Shown: positions 32,675-42,319 of the stretch, one piece after another
Numbering within the stretch: the first letter of the stretch is position 1
How the letters are laid out: each line of letters starts with the position of its first letter
NCBI GenBank assembly: GCA_937872175.1
Contig: CALMPI010000018.1
Location: 96,985-160,984 of the forward strand
From: an uncultured Flavobacteriales bacterium
GTDB taxonomy: Bacteria; Bacteroidota; Bacteroidia; Flavobacteriales_F; PHOS-HE28
Reading direction: 5' to 3'
DNA length: 64,000 nucleotides
Notes under the pieces: generated by a model
The model's database searches: none
Seen by the model: only the letters and a program-made list of their open reading frames with translations
What the model was told of the DNA's origin: nothing
Made by a program: the position numbers and the translations under genes

Positions 32675-35124
32675 TACGCCACCTTCAGCGCGTTCTCGAC
32701 CTTCTCCTTGAGCAGGGCGTGCTTCACCACCTCGATCATCTCGGTGACGTAGGTGAAGCGCATGCCCTTGGTGTAGCGCACATCGATGTCCTCGATGTCC
32801 TTGCGGTTGTCGGCGCTCAGGATGATCTCCTTGATGCCCGCGCGCTTGGCGGCGAGGATCTTCTCCTTGATGCCCCCGACGGGCAGCACGCGGCCGCGCA
32901 GGGTGATCTCGCCGGTCATGGCCGTGAACTTGCGCACCTTCTGCTGGGTGAAGGCGCTGGCGATGCTGGTGAGCATGGCGATGCCGGCGCTGGGGCCGTC
33001 CTTGGGCGTGGCCCCTTCGGGCACGTGCACGTGCACGTTCCAGCGCTTGAACACGTCGGGGTCCAGCCCGATGATCCCGCTGTGGGCCTTGAGGTATTCC
33101 AGCGCGATGATGGCGCTCTCCTTCATCACGTCGCCCAGGTTGCCGGTGAGCGTGAGCTTGCCCTCGCCCTTGGTGATGCTGGTCTCGATGAAGAGGATGT
33201 CGCCACCCGTGGGCGTCCAGGCCAGACCGGTGACCACACCCGCCACATCATTGCCCTGATACTTGTCGCGCGCGTGGCTCGGGCCGTAGATCTTCACCAG
33301 GTCGTCCGCCGTGATGGTGATGCTGTGCTTCTGCTTGAGGGCGATCTGTTTGGCGCGGTGGCGCACCAGCTTGGCGATGCGCTTCTCCAGGGTGCGCACG
33401 CCGCTCTCGTCGGTGTACTGCTCGATGATGGCCTCGATGAGGCCCGGGGCCAGCTTGAGCTGCTTGGGCTTGATGCCGTTCTCGGCGAACTGCTTGGGCA
33501 GCAGGTGGCGCAGGGCGATCTCCACCTTCTCCTCCTCGGTGTAGCCGTTCACCTCGATGATCTCCATGCGGTCGCGCAGCGCCGGATGGATGGTGCCGAG
33601 GCTGTTGGCCGTGGCGATGAACATCACGCGGCTGAGGTCGTACTCGATCTCCACGTAGTTGTCGTGGAAGGCGTTGTTCTGCTCGGGATCGAGCACTTCG
33701 AGCAGGGCGCTGGCCGGATCGCCGTGGAAGTCCTTGCCCACCTTGTCGATCTCGTCGAGCACGAAGAGCGGGTTGCTGGTGCCGGCCTTCTTGAGGCTCT
33801 GGATGAGGCGGCCGGGCATGGCGCCGATGTAGGTCTTGCGGTGTCCGCGGATCTCGGCCTCATCGTGCAGCCCCCCCAGGCTCATGCGCACGTATTTGCG
33901 GCCCAGCGCTTCGGCCATGCTCTTGCCCAGGCTCGTCTTGCCCACGCCCGGAGGTCCGTAGAGCAGGATGATCGGCGCCTTCATGTCGCCCTTGAGCTTC
34001 AGCACGGCGAGGTGCTCGATGATGCGCTCCTTCACCTTCTCGAGGCCGAAGTGGTCGCGGTCCAGGATCTTCTGCGCGTTCCGCAGGTCGAACTTGTCCG
34101 TGCTGTACTCGCCCCAGGGCAGTTCGAGCAGCAGTTGCACATAGTTGTGCTGCACGCTGAACTCGGCGCCGGCGGGGTTCATGCGCTGGAGCTTGGTGAG
34201 CTCCTTCTCGAAGGTCTCGGCCACCTTCGCGCTCCACTTCTTCTTGGCCGCCTTGGCGCGCATCTCCTCCAGTTCCTGCTCGATCGGGTTGCCACCGAGC
34301 TCGTCCTGGATGGTCTTCATCTGCTGGTGCAGGAAGTACTCGCGTTGCTGGCGGTCCACCTCGGTGCGCACCTTGCTCTGGATCTCGTTCTTCATCTGCA
34401 GCATCTGCAGCTCCCTGGTGAGGTGCGCCAGCAGCAGCTTGGCCCGCTCGCGCAGGTCGGCCACCTCCAGCATGCGCTGCTTCTCGGCCACCTCGGCGTT
34501 CATGTTGCTGCTGATGAAGTTCACCAGGAAGGAGGGCGAGTCGATGTTGCGCAGGGCGAACTGGGCCTCGGTGGGGATGTGAGGGCTCTGCTTGATGATC
34601 TCCAGCGCCAGGTCCTTCAGGCTGCTCACCAGGGCGTGGAACTCCTTGTCGTCCTTCTCCGGCCGCACCTCGGCGAACTCCTTGATGCGTGCGGTGAAGT
34701 AGGGGTCCATGCGCACCATCTCCAGCACCTCGAAGCGCTTCTTGCCCTGGATGATGGCCGTCGTGCTGCCGTCGGGCATCCGCAACATGCGGATGATCTG
34801 CGCCAGGGTGCCCACCCGGTTCAGGTCGTCGGCATTGGGCTCCTCGATCTGGCTGTCCTTCTGGCTCACCACCCCCAGCGTGCGGTTGCCACGGTACACG
34901 TCCTGGATCAACCGGATGCTGCGGTCGCGCCCCACCGTGATGGGGATCACCACCCCGGGGAAGAGCACCGTGTTGCGCAACGGCAGGATGGGCAGCTCGG
35001 GCGGGGTGGTCTCCGCGTTCATCTGCTCCTCGTCCTCGGCCGTGATCAACGGGATGAGCTCGGTCTCGTTCTCGAGGGCCTCGGAACTGAAGAGGGCGGG
35101 ATCGCTGTGCAGGAGGTCGTTCAT
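32674..35124 (-). CDS. lon: ATP-dependent Lon protease
   Basis: 816 residues. The N-terminal substrate domain begins [21 protein letters not shown] long coiled coil precedes the AAA+ module with Walker [12 protein letters not shown] (K396) and Walker B FVLDEIDK. The protease domain has the Ser-Lys dyad: S712 in DGPSAGIAM and the lysine of GGIKEKIL near residue 755. It degrades misfolded and regulatory proteins in the cytoplasm. The ATG at 35124 is preferred over upstream in-frame codons because a perfect TACCTTTG -7 box lies at 35151-35158. Confidence 0.96.
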   Translation of the reverse strand: MNDLLHSDPALFSSEALENETELIPLITAEDEEQMNAETTPPELPILPLRNTVLFPGVVIPITVGRDRSIRLIQDVYRGNRTLGVVSQKDSQIEEPNADDLNRVGTLAQIIRMLRMPDGSTTAIIQGKKRFEVLEMVRMDPYFTARIKEFAEVRPEKDDKEFHALVSSLKDLALEIIKQSPHIPTEAQFALRNIDSPSFLVNFISSNMNAEVAEKQRMLEVADLRERAKLLLAHLTRELQMLQMKNEIQSKVRTEVDRQQREYFLHQQMKTIQDELGGNPIEQELEEMRAKAAKKKWSAKVAETFEKELTKLQRMNPAGAEFSVQHNYVQLLLELPWGEYSTDKFDLRNAQKILDRDHFGLEKVKERIIEHLAVLKLKGDMKAPIILLYGPPGVGKTSLGKSMAEALGRKYVRMSLGGLHDEAEIRGHRKTYIGAMPGRLIQSLKKAGTSNPLFVLDEIDKVGKDFHGDPASALLEVLDPEQNNAFHDNYVEIEYDLSRVMFIATANSLGTIHPALRDRMEIIEVNGYTEEEKVEIALRHLLPKQFAENGIKPKQLKLAPGLIEAIIEQYTDESGVRTLEKRIAKLVRHRAKQIALKQKHSITITADDLVKIYGPSHARDKYQGNDVAGVVTGLAWTPTGGDILFIETSITKGEGKLTLTGNLGDVMKESAIIALEYLKAHSGIIGLDPDVFKRWNVHVHVPEGATPKDGPSAGIAMLTSIASAFTQQKVRKFTAMTGEITLRGRVLPVGGIKEKILAAKRAGIKEIILSADNRKDIEDIDVRYTKGMRFTYVTEMIEVVKHALLKEKVENALKVA

Positions 35125-35150
35125 CAACGTGGGTGCCAGGATGACAGGTT

Positions 35151-35158
35151 CAAAGGTA
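35151..35158 (-). promoter_or_regulatory. -7 box of lon
   Basis: Minus-strand TACCTTTG, 26 bases before the ATG. No CIRCE element or other heat-shock operator was found around it. Confidence 0.6.
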
Positions 35159-35257
35159 TCCCCCTCGCGGGTCCGCACCGGATGCAGGTTTTCCACAGAA
35201 GGCGTTGCGCTCACTCCAAGGGCCGTGCCCGGATCGACCGCCTGCCCTTCCGTCAGG

Positions 35258-36451
35258 TCACGACCGGTCGACGGCCGTGGCCGCATGCACATGGGCAAGG
35301 ACGGCCCGGTCCACCGGCTCCAGGCCCATCGAACGCCGCTCCATCACCCGCTGGGCCGTGTGCAGCGCCTTGTCGAACGCGTGCTCGGCGAGCCCTTCGG
35401 CACCACCCCAGGTGAAGCTGGGGATGTGCTTGGGCGGAAATCCCCCGCCGAACACATTGGCCGCCACGCCCACCACCGTGCCCGTGTTGAACATGGTATT
35501 GATGCCGCTCTTGCCGTGGTCGCCCATGATGAGCCCGCAGAACTGCAGACCCGTATCGGCCATGGCGCGCTCGGCGTAGCTCCACACCTTCACCGGGCCG
35601 TAGGTGTTCTTCAGGTTGCTCGTGTTGGTATCGGCGCCCAGGTTGCACCATTCGCCCAGCACGCTGTTGCCCAGGAATCCGTCGTGACCCTTGTTGCTGT
35701 AGCCGAGGATGACGCTGTTGTTGACCTCACCGCCCACGCGGCATTCGGGGCCGAAGCTGCTGGGGCCGTAGATCTTGGCGCCCATCTTCAACTGGGCGTG
35801 CGCGCCCAGGGCAAAGGGCCCGCGGATCATCGAGCCCTCCATCACCTCGGCCCCCTTGCCGATATGGATGGGCCCGCTCCGCGTGTTCAGGACGGCGGCC
35901 TCCACCACGGCCCCCTCCTCCAGGAACACCAAGGAGGGGTCGCCCACCACGGTGTTGAGGCCGCTGAGGGGTTGCGAGCGCCGGCCCTCGGTGAGCAGGG
36001 CATAGTCGTTGATGATCGCGAGTCCGCAATGCTGGAAGAGGTGCCAGGGTCGGATGATCTCCACCACCTCGCCGGCGAAGGCCACGGGGTTGAGGTAGGT
36101 GGGCGGCGCGTTCCAATCGGCCTCCGCCGGTGGTTGTGCACCCGTGCGGCAGATGGCCAGCACGCGGCCGTCCTTCACCAGGATGCGGCCGGGTTCCAGG
36201 TCCAGCACGGCGCTCACCAGTTCGGGCAGGGGCAGCAGACCGGCGCGGACATCCCGCACCACCTCACCGCCCACCTCGGGCCACCGATCCCGCAGATAAG
36301 CCTCGGTGCGATGACCCACCGGCAGCTCGGTCATGCGCCACCAGGCCTCGGCGATGGTGAGGATGCCAGGCCTCAGGGCCCCCACGGGCCGCGTGAAGGT
36401 GAGCGGAAGCAGATGGGGGTGTGCACCGGCGTCGTGCAGCAGGATGGCCAT
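35258..36451 (-). CDS. GlmU-like putative sugar nucleotidyltransferase
   Basis: 397 residues. The N-terminal 200 residues resemble a degenerate nucleotidyltransferase (LHDAGAHPHLLPLTFTRPVGALRPG). The C-terminal half is a left-handed beta-helix with hexapeptide repeats (GPIHIGKGAEVMEGSMIRGP, GEVNNSVILGYSNKGHDGFLG, and GEWCNLGADTNTSNLKN). This is the conserved Bacteroidota GlmU family protein, distinct from true GlmU; the canonical LAAGxGTRM loop is missing at the N-terminus. Substrate unknown. ATG at 36451 follows TACCTTCG (36456-36463) by 4 bases. lon begins 133 bases downstream with its own promoter. Confidence 0.85.
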   Translation of the reverse strand: MAILLHDAGAHPHLLPLTFTRPVGALRPGILTIAEAWWRMTELPVGHRTEAYLRDRWPEVGGEVVRDVRAGLLPLPELVSAVLDLEPGRILVKDGRVLAICRTGAQPPAEADWNAPPTYLNPVAFAGEVVEIIRPWHLFQHCGLAIINDYALLTEGRRSQPLSGLNTVVGDPSLVFLEEGAVVEAAVLNTRSGPIHIGKGAEVMEGSMIRGPFALGAHAQLKMGAKIYGPSSFGPECRVGGEVNNSVILGYSNKGHDGFLGNSVLGEWCNLGADTNTSNLKNTYGPVKVWSYAERAMADTGLQFCGLIMGDHGKSGINTMFNTGTVVGVAANVFGGGFPPKHIPSFTWGGAEGLAEHAFDKALHTAQRVMERRSMGLEPVDRAVLAHVHAATAVDRS

Positions 36452-36497
36452 GCGCCGAAGGTAGCCCGGTGGGACCGAACCGTCCGACCGCGGTGGC

Positions 36498-37898
36498 TTA
36501 CAGGCCGAGAAGCGTGCAGACCCAATAGGCGAGGCCTGCCAGCAGCGCGCTTACCGGGATGGTGAGGATCCAGGCCCAGAGCAGCTGGATGGTGACACCC
36601 CAGCGCACCGCGCTCAGTCGCTTGGTGGCCCCCACCCCGATGATCGAGCCCGTGATGGTGTGCGTGGTGCTCACCGGGATCCCCATCTGTTCGGTGAGGT
36701 AGAGCGTCATGGCCCCGGAGGTCTCGGCGCATACCCCTTCCAACGGCGTCACCTTGGTGATCCGGGTGCCCATCGTCTTCACGATCTTCCATCCGCCGCT
36801 CAACGTGCCCAGGCCGATCGCCGTGTAACAGGCCAGCGGCACCCATGCGGGCATCTCCTTGATGTCGGTGATGGTGCCGTGCGCGATGAGCGCCGCGGTG
36901 ATGATGCCCATCACCTTCTGGGCGTCGTTGCCACCATGACCGATGCTGAAGGCCGCCGAACTGAACAGCTGCAGCCGCTTGAACATGTTGGCCACCGACT
37001 GGGCCGTGGGGGTGCGCACCTTCTCGGTGTAGATGTACACGGCGATGAACAGCAGTACCGTGAACATCAGCCCCACCCGGATGATGGAATTGTCCGACTT
37101 GTCCAGCCCCTGGGCCAGCTTGGCCACATCCACCTCCGGGTCCACCGTCGTGCGGATGGCCTCGGCGATCCCCTGACCGCCGCGCGAACCGAAGCCCGTG
37201 AGGTGCGGAAGCGCGGCCTCGTAGCGGGCCCGCGCGGCCTCCAGGTCCACGGTGCGACCCGGGTCCTCGGCCGCGGCCTTCTTGAACACATCCACCTTGT
37301 AGTACTTCGCCAGGTTATCCTCCAGCTTGCCCTGCTGCAGGTGCAGGAACAGGAACCACGTGACCACAGCGGCCACCAGGATGAACGCGATGCGGGTCCA
37401 GAGGTTGCGCACGATGGTCACCAGGGTGATGAACATCGAGATGATCATGCCCACGAGCGGGGCCAGGAAAATGAACAGCACGGTCTTGGTCACCTTGTCG
37501 CTCTCGATCACCTCGGTCAGGGTGAAGCCGTCCGCGGTGGCCAGCGCATGGGCGAGCGCCGCACCGGCGAACCCGCCGATGAGGGTGTGCGAGCTGCTGG
37601 AGGGGATCCCGTACCACCAGGTGAGCAGGTTCCAGATGATGGCCGCGATGAGGCCGGCCAGGATCACCGGCAGGGTGATGAACTCCTGATGGACCGTCTT
37701 GCTGATGGTGTTGGCCACCGCGTGGTCCTGGAAGATCCAGAAGGCTGCGAAATTGAAGAAGGCCGCCCACACCACCGCCTGCAGCGGGGTCAGCACCTTG
37801 GTGCTCACCACGGTGGCGATGGAGTTCGCCGCGTCGTGGAAGCCGTTGATGTAGTCGAACACCAGGGCCAGGACGATGATGACGACGAGGAGCGTCAT
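36498..37898 (-). CDS. pit: PiT-family inorganic phosphate transporter
   Basis: 466 residues, about ten membrane helices in two halves. Both copies of the family signature are present: FDYINGFHDAANSIATVVST at the start and FSIGHGGNDAQKVMGI past the middle. STTHTITGSIIGVG and SSSSHTLIGGFAGA are the paired later blocks. A loop of about 100 soluble residues (180-280) splits the halves. It imports metal-phosphate by ion symport. It lies 4 bases after the PhoU-like gene, on one operon whose upstream region bears a perfect TTAACA direct repeat. Confidence 0.94.
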   Translation of the reverse strand: MTLLVVIIVLALVFDYINGFHDAANSIATVVSTKVLTPLQAVVWAAFFNFAAFWIFQDHAVANTISKTVHQEFITLPVILAGLIAAIIWNLLTWWYGIPSSSSHTLIGGFAGAALAHALATADGFTLTEVIESDKVTKTVLFIFLAPLVGMIISMFITLVTIVRNLWTRIAFILVAAVVTWFLFLHLQQGKLEDNLAKYYKVDVFKKAAAEDPGRTVDLEAARARYEAALPHLTGFGSRGGQGIAEAIRTTVDPEVDVAKLAQGLDKSDNSIIRVGLMFTVLLFIAVYIYTEKVRTPTAQSVANMFKRLQLFSSAAFSIGHGGNDAQKVMGIITAALIAHGTITDIKEMPAWVPLACYTAIGLGTLSGGWKIVKTMGTRITKVTPLEGVCAETSGAMTLYLTEQMGIPVSTTHTITGSIIGVGATKRLSAVRWGVTIQLLWAWILTIPVSALLAGLAYWVCTLLGL

Positions 37899-37902
37899 GT
37901 CC

Positions 37903-38550
37903 TCAGGCGTACTTCAACATGATGGATTCCAGCACGTTGGCCACGTCCTCGCACTTGTCGGTGGCCAGTTCGAGCGTGCCGTACAGGTCGCGCTGCTTGA
38001 TGAGGGTGATCGGGTCCTTCTCCTGTGCGAAGAGGCGCTGCAGACCGCGGTCGTGCACCTCGTCGGCCTCGTTCTCCACGGCGTTGATGCGCACCACCAG
38101 TTCGGCGTGCTGATTGTCCTTGTGCATCAGCCGCAGCCCCTGCACGGCCAGCTGGATGATCTTACAGCCCTCGTTCACCAGCCGGGCCAGCTCGTTGGCC
38201 GTGTCGTCCGGCTTGCCGATGCCGAAGAGCTCCAGGTTCTTCGCCGCCGCAAGGATGAAGTCCGCCACATCGTCCAGGCTGCTCGCCAGGTAGTGGATGT
38301 CCTCCCGGTCCAATGGCGTGATGAAGTTCCGCGCCAGCTCCGTGAAGATGGTGTGCGTAAGGTCGTCGTTGGCCCGCTCGGTGATCTCCAGCCGCTCGAG
38401 GATCGCCGTGCGTTGGGCTCCCGGCTCGGTGGCCATGATCGCCAGCAGGTCCTCGCTCATGCGCAGCACGTTCGCCGCCGAGGCCTCGAAATGGAAGAAG
38501 AAGATGCGGTCCTTCGGACGGAAGATCTGGAAGAGCGAACCGAGGGCCAT
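37903..38550 (-). CDS. PhoU-like protein (DUF47 family)
   Basis: 215 residues, all helical. MALGSLFQIFRPKDRIFFFHFE is the DUF47 start, followed by LDREDIHYLASSLDDVADFI and VENEADEVHDRGLQRLF, the metal-binding E/D-x-x-x-D pattern of PhoU-type bundles. Such proteins are usually encoded beside pit and modulate transport. The ATG at 38550 matches the family start, and a perfect TACTTTTG box lies 20 bases upstream (38571-38578). Confidence 0.92.
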   Translation of the reverse strand: MALGSLFQIFRPKDRIFFFHFEASAANVLRMSEDLLAIMATEPGAQRTAILERLEITERANDDLTHTIFTELARNFITPLDREDIHYLASSLDDVADFILAAAKNLELFGIGKPDDTANELARLVNEGCKIIQLAVQGLRLMHKDNQHAELVVRINAVENEADEVHDRGLQRLFAQEKDPITLIKQRDLYGTLELATDKCEDVANVLESIMLKYA

Positions 38551-38570
38551 GGGGTGCGGATTGGGCGCGG

Positions 38571-38664
38571 CAAAAGTAACCGGGCCTTCCGGCCGGGAGG
38601 GCCGCATCTCAAGGCTTAACACTGGCTTAACATGGGCCGGTACCCCATCCTGATCTAAGTTTCG
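38571..38664. promoter_or_regulatory. Divergent control region with perfect TTAACA direct repeat
   Basis: CTTAACA occurs twice, at 38615-38621 and 38626-38632, in exact 11-bp phase with a 4-base gap, the architecture of a PhoB box. To the left is the minus-strand -7 box TACTTTTG (38571-38578) of the PhoU-like/pit operon. To the right is a weaker plus-strand box AAGTTTCG (38657-38664) before the carbonic-anhydrase-like gene. Read for pit, the repeat is in the opposite sense (TGTTAAG), 36 bases from the -7 box. Confidence 0.6.
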
Positions 38665-38702
38665 CCCATCGCGCCCCACCGAACGGCCGCTGCGTGACCA
38701 TC

Positions 38703-39302
38703 ATGCTCTACGAATTCAACGGGTATCGTCCCGTGGTGCATCCCTCCGCCTTTGTGCATCCCCAGGCGGCCGTCACCGGCAACGTGGTCATCGGCGCCGA
38801 CGTGTACATCGGTCCGGGTGCGGCCCTCCGCGGCGACTGGGGCGAGATCGTGGTGAAGGACGGCTGCAACGTGCAGGAGAACTGCACCATCCACATGTTC
38901 CCCGGGGTGAAGGTGGTGCTCCATCCCGGCGCGCACATCGGCCATGGGGCCATCATCCATGGGGCCACCATCGGCGCCAACTGCCTGGTGGGCATGAACG
39001 CCGTGCTGATGGACAACGTGGTGCTCGGGGAGGGCTGCATCGTGGGAGCGCTCAGCTTCCTTCCGGCGGACAGCGTGTGGGAGGCGCGAAAAGTGATCGT
39101 GGGCAATCCGGCGCGCGTCGTGAAGGAGGTGAGCGATGCGATGCTCGCCTGGAAGACCGAGGGCACCCGCTTGTACCAGCAGCTTCCCGCCCAGCTGCAC
39201 GCCACCCTCAGGCCCTGCGAGCCCCTGCGCGAAGTGGACCGGAGCCGCCCCCCCATCACCGCACACTACAGGACCTGGGGCGCCACCCGCCGTCCGGAGT
39301 GA
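38703..39302 (+). CDS. Gamma-carbonic-anhydrase/PaaY-like hexapeptide protein
   Basis: 199 residues. A left-handed beta-helix with repeated I/V-G-x4 steps (AAVTGNVVIGADVYIGPGA). The zinc ligands of the gamma class fit TIHMFPG and HIGHGAIIHGA. The last 45 residues contain the RPCEPL segment typical of the PaaY group, a thioesterase-like helper of phenylacetate degradation. paaZ lies 22 kb away. Whether this one hydrates CO2 or cleaves thioesters cannot be decided. ATG at 38703; a GTG at 38694 is possible. Confidence 0.82.
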   Translation: MLYEFNGYRPVVHPSAFVHPQAAVTGNVVIGADVYIGPGAALRGDWGEIVVKDGCNVQENCTIHMFPGVKVVLHPGAHIGHGAIIHGATIGANCLVGMNAVLMDNVVLGEGCIVGALSFLPADSVWEARKVIVGNPARVVKEVSDAMLAWKTEGTRLYQQLPAQLHATLRPCEPLREVDRSRPPITAHYRTWGATRRPE

Positions 39303-39478
39303 GCGCACCAGCGGGCAACCCGGGCACCGCAGGTCCGACGTCCGTGCCGATCAGGGCATCCGTGTCCGGCCACCCGGCCCCTGGGCACGTCCATCAACAA
39401 CCGCCCTTGGGCAACTGGTCGGACCCGTCGGCGCCGGCGGTGGGTGACGGCGCCACCTTCGCGACCGAACAACGCGGC

Positions 39479-39850
39479 ATGCGCGGCCTGTGGACCATCC
39501 TCCTGCTGATCGCCAGCAACACCTTCATGACCCTGGCGTGGTACGGGCACCTGAAGTTCCAGGAGTGGCACTGGGCCAAGCGCCTGGGGCTCTTCAGCAT
39601 CATCCTCATCAGCTGGGGCATCGCCTTCTTCGAGTATGTGCTGCAGGTGCCTGCGAACCGCCTCGGCCATGCCGGGCATGGCGGCCCGTTCACCCTGGTG
39701 CAGCTGAAGGTGGTGCAGGAGGTGATCACCCTGGCGGTCTTCGCCATCTTCACCCTCATCGCCTTCCGGCAGGAGGCGCTCCGCTGGAACCACGCCCTGG
39801 CGGCGCTGCTGTTGGTGGCGGCCGTATGGCTCGTCTTCAAGGACCGCTGA
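39479..39850 (+). CDS. DMT-like small membrane protein (DUF486)
   Basis: 123 residues, four helices. MRGLWTILLLIASNTFMTLAW and YVLQVPANRLGHAG are the family marks; the protein is close to small multidrug-resistance-like proteins but its role is not known. The ATG at 39479 follows an ACCTTCG element by about 18 bases. The 176 bases before it (39303-39478) show no gene. The antiporter gene begins 3 bases after its stop, so the two probably share an mRNA. Confidence 0.85.
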   Translation: MRGLWTILLLIASNTFMTLAWYGHLKFQEWHWAKRLGLFSIILISWGIAFFEYVLQVPANRLGHAGHGGPFTLVQLKVVQEVITLAVFAIFTLIAFRQEALRWNHALAALLLVAAVWLVFKDR

Positions 39851-39853
39851 GCG

Positions 39854-41848
39854 ATGCAGATCCCCCTGCTCCAGGAGATCGTCATCATCCTCGGCCTGTC
39901 CGTGGGGATGGTGCTGCTCTTCAAGCGCTTCAAGCTGCCGGTGCTGCTGGGCTTCCTGGCCACGGGCGCGTTGTGCGGCCCCCATGGCCTCGGGCTGGTG
40001 GGCGCCACGCATGAGGTGGAACTGCTGGCCGAGGTCGGGGTCATCTTCCTGCTGTTCGTCATCGGCATCGAGTTCAGCCTGTCGAGCCTGGCCTCGGTGG
40101 CGCGCACCGTACTGGTGGGCGGCACCCTGCAGGTGGTGGGCACCGTGGCGCTGACGGCCCTCGTGGCCCACGCGCTCGGGCTCGCCTGGCCGCCGAGCAT
40201 CTTCCTGGGTTTCCTGTTCGCCCTCAGCAGCACGGCCATCGTGCTGAAGCTCCTGCAGGAACAGGGGGCGGTGGGCGCCCCGCACGGTCGCGTGGCCTCC
40301 GCCATGCTCATCTATCAGGACATCATCGTGGTGCCCATGATCCTGCTCACACCGATGCTCGCCGGGCGCAGCGCCGATCCCCTGGGCGACCTCTTCGGCA
40401 TGCTGGGCAAGATGCTCGTGCTGCTCGTGCTGATCGTGGTGCTGGCGCGCTATGCCGTGCCCCGGCTGCTGGACGCCGTGGTGCGCACCCACAGCCGCGA
40501 GCTCTTCATCACCACCATCGTGGTGCTCTGCTTCGCCACGGCCTGGCTCACCAGCGCCATCGGCTTGAGCCTCGCGCTCGGCGCCTTCTTCGCCGGCCTG
40601 GTGATCAGCGAGAGCGAGCACCGCTTTCAGGCCACCGGCAACATCCTGCCGTTCCACGAGGTCTTCATCAGCTTCTTCTTCGTGAGCATCGGCATGCTGC
40701 TCGATGTCGGCCACCTGTGGAAGCACCTGGGCCTCGTGCTGTTCTTCACGGTGCTCACCCTGGTGGGCAAAACGATCATCGCCACCCTGGCGGCCATGGT
40801 GCTGCGCTACCCGCTGCGCACCGCCCTGCTCACCGGCCTGGCCCTGTGCCAGGTGGGCGAGTTCGCTTTCATCCTCAGCGCCACCGGGCTCGAGCAGAAC
40901 CTGCTCTCCCGCGACCACTATCAGCTGTTCCTGTCGGTCTCCATCGCCACCATGGGCCTCGCCCCGCTGATCATCGGCGGATCGGGCCGTTGGACCGCGG
41001 TGCTGCTGCGGCTGCTGGTGCCCGCGCACCTGCGCCACCGGCTCGACGCCCTCATCCAGGCCCGCACCGAGGCGCGAAGCACGCACCGGCTCAGCGACCA
41101 CCTGGTGATCGTGGGATACGGCCTCAACGGTCGCAACGTGGCCCAGACCGCACGCGCGGCCGGCATCACGCACGTGGTGGTGGAGATGGACCCGGACCTG
41201 GCCGAACAGGCACGCAGCCTCGGCGCGGATGTGATCATCGGCGACGCCAGCAACGAGCACGTGCTCGATGAGGTGCATGTGGCGAGGGCCCGCGTGGTGG
41301 TGGTGGCCATCAGCGACCCGGCCGCCACCCGGCGTGTGGTGAGCCGCGTGCGGCGCATGAGCGATGCCCCCCATCTCATCGTGCGCACCCGCTACCTCAA
41401 CGAGATCGAGGACCTGCGCAAGCTCGGCGCCAATGAGGTGGTGCCCGAGGAGTTCGAGACCTCGATCGAGATCTTCGCACGCACCCTGCGCCGCTATCTG
41501 GTGCCCGAGAACGAGGTGGAGGAACTGGTGATGCGCGTGCGCGGATCGCATTACCGGGCCCTGCGTTCCATGGACCGTGGCGGCCCGCCCGAATCGCTCA
41601 CCGTGAACCCGTCGGAACAGGAGCTCGCCGCCCTTCCCGTGCGCTTCGGCAAGGGCCGTGTGGTGGGCCAGCGGCTGATGGACGTGGACGTCAAGGGACG
41701 CTTCGGCGTGAGCGTGCTCGCCATCAAGCGCGGCGGCCGCGTGCTCACCGGCGTGGACGGCACCAGTCGTGTGCAACCGGACGACGTGCTCTACGTGCTG
41801 GGCCCGCCCGACGGCGTGGCCATGCTGGACCGCCTGCTACGCGACTGA
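39854..41848 (+). CDS. CPA2-family cation:proton antiporter with TrkA domains
   Basis: 664 residues. Twelve or so membrane helices to about residue 390 (FLLFVIGIEFSL, YQDIIVVPMILL, FFAGLVISESEHRF). A Rossmann RCK/TrkA-N domain follows (HLVIVGYGLNGRNVAQTARA; acidic end of strand 2 at VEMDPD), then a TrkA-C domain (about 570-660, VGQRLMDVDVKGRFGVSVLA). This is the layout of KefB/KefC and related K+/H+ antiporters gated by nucleotides. No KefF/KefG partner is seen. The preceding small membrane protein may be co-expressed. Confidence 0.9.
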   Translation: MQIPLLQEIVIILGLSVGMVLLFKRFKLPVLLGFLATGALCGPHGLGLVGATHEVELLAEVGVIFLLFVIGIEFSLSSLASVARTVLVGGTLQVVGTVALTALVAHALGLAWPPSIFLGFLFALSSTAIVLKLLQEQGAVGAPHGRVASAMLIYQDIIVVPMILLTPMLAGRSADPLGDLFGMLGKMLVLLVLIVVLARYAVPRLLDAVVRTHSRELFITTIVVLCFATAWLTSAIGLSLALGAFFAGLVISESEHRFQATGNILPFHEVFISFFFVSIGMLLDVGHLWKHLGLVLFFTVLTLVGKTIIATLAAMVLRYPLRTALLTGLALCQVGEFAFILSATGLEQNLLSRDHYQLFLSVSIATMGLAPLIIGGSGRWTAVLLRLLVPAHLRHRLDALIQARTEARSTHRLSDHLVIVGYGLNGRNVAQTARAAGITHVVVEMDPDLAEQARSLGADVIIGDASNEHVLDEVHVARARVVVVAISDPAATRRVVSRVRRMSDAPHLIVRTRYLNEIEDLRKLGANEVVPEEFETSIEIFARTLRRYLVPENEVEELVMRVRGSHYRALRSMDRGGPPESLTVNPSEQELAALPVRFGKGRVVGQRLMDVDVKGRFGVSVLAIKRGGRVLTGVDGTSRVQPDDVLYVLGPPDGVAMLDRLLRD

Positions 41849-41887
41849 GGCGGAACCCTCGCCCTCCCGATCGCGTAGTAAGGGCCC

Positions 41888-42319
41888 ATGCCCGCCGCGC
41901 ACCCGATCGCGCACATCCTCCTCATCGACGATGAGGAGGACTGCAACTTCGTCACCCGAATGGTGCTGAAGCGGAGCGGCTTCACCGGGCGCATCACCTG
42001 CTTCACCAACGCCAACGCGGCCCTGGAGCACCTGCGCGTCGACGGCGACCGGCCTGACCTGATGTTCGTGGACATCAACATGCCCGGGATGACCGGCTTC
42101 GACCTGGTCGGTGCGTGCGAGGCCGACGGCATCCTGCCCAACGACCATACCTCGGTGGTGATGTTCAGTTCGAGCAACCGCCCCTGCGACATGGACCAGG
42201 CCCGGCGCTTCCGGTCCGTCGTAGGCTACGTGGAAAAGGCCCTCACCGCCGAATCGTTCGAGCACGTCGTGGCCGTTCATCAGGCCCGAAAGGCCTCCGC
42301 CAACCCCTCCATCCCATGA
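41888..42319 (+). CDS. Single-domain response regulator (Rcp1-like)
   Basis: 143 residues, receiver domain only. Acidic pair D14/D15 with E16, acceptor D62 in FVDINMPGM, and lysine K117 in YVEKAL. The short DMDQARRF loop before K117 is typical of Rcp1-type regulators that pair with phytochrome-like kinases. It overlaps the next regulator by 4 bases (ATGA). Confidence 0.9.
   Translation: MPAAHPIAHILLIDDEEDCNFVTRMVLKRSGFTGRITCFTNANAALEHLRVDGDRPDLMFVDINMPGMTGFDLVGACEADGILPNDHTSVVMFSSSNRPCDMDQARRFRSVVGYVEKALTAESFEHVVAVHQARKASANPSIP

Noticed and set aside
35124..35298. Longer Lon N-terminus starting at 35298
   Set aside because: The added 58 residues show no Lon similarity, and the perfect TACCTTTG box at 35151 lies inside that stretch.
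32647..35415. 922-codon open frame antisense to lon
   Set aside because: Shadow of lon; rich in His, Leu and Val runs with no motif or signal.
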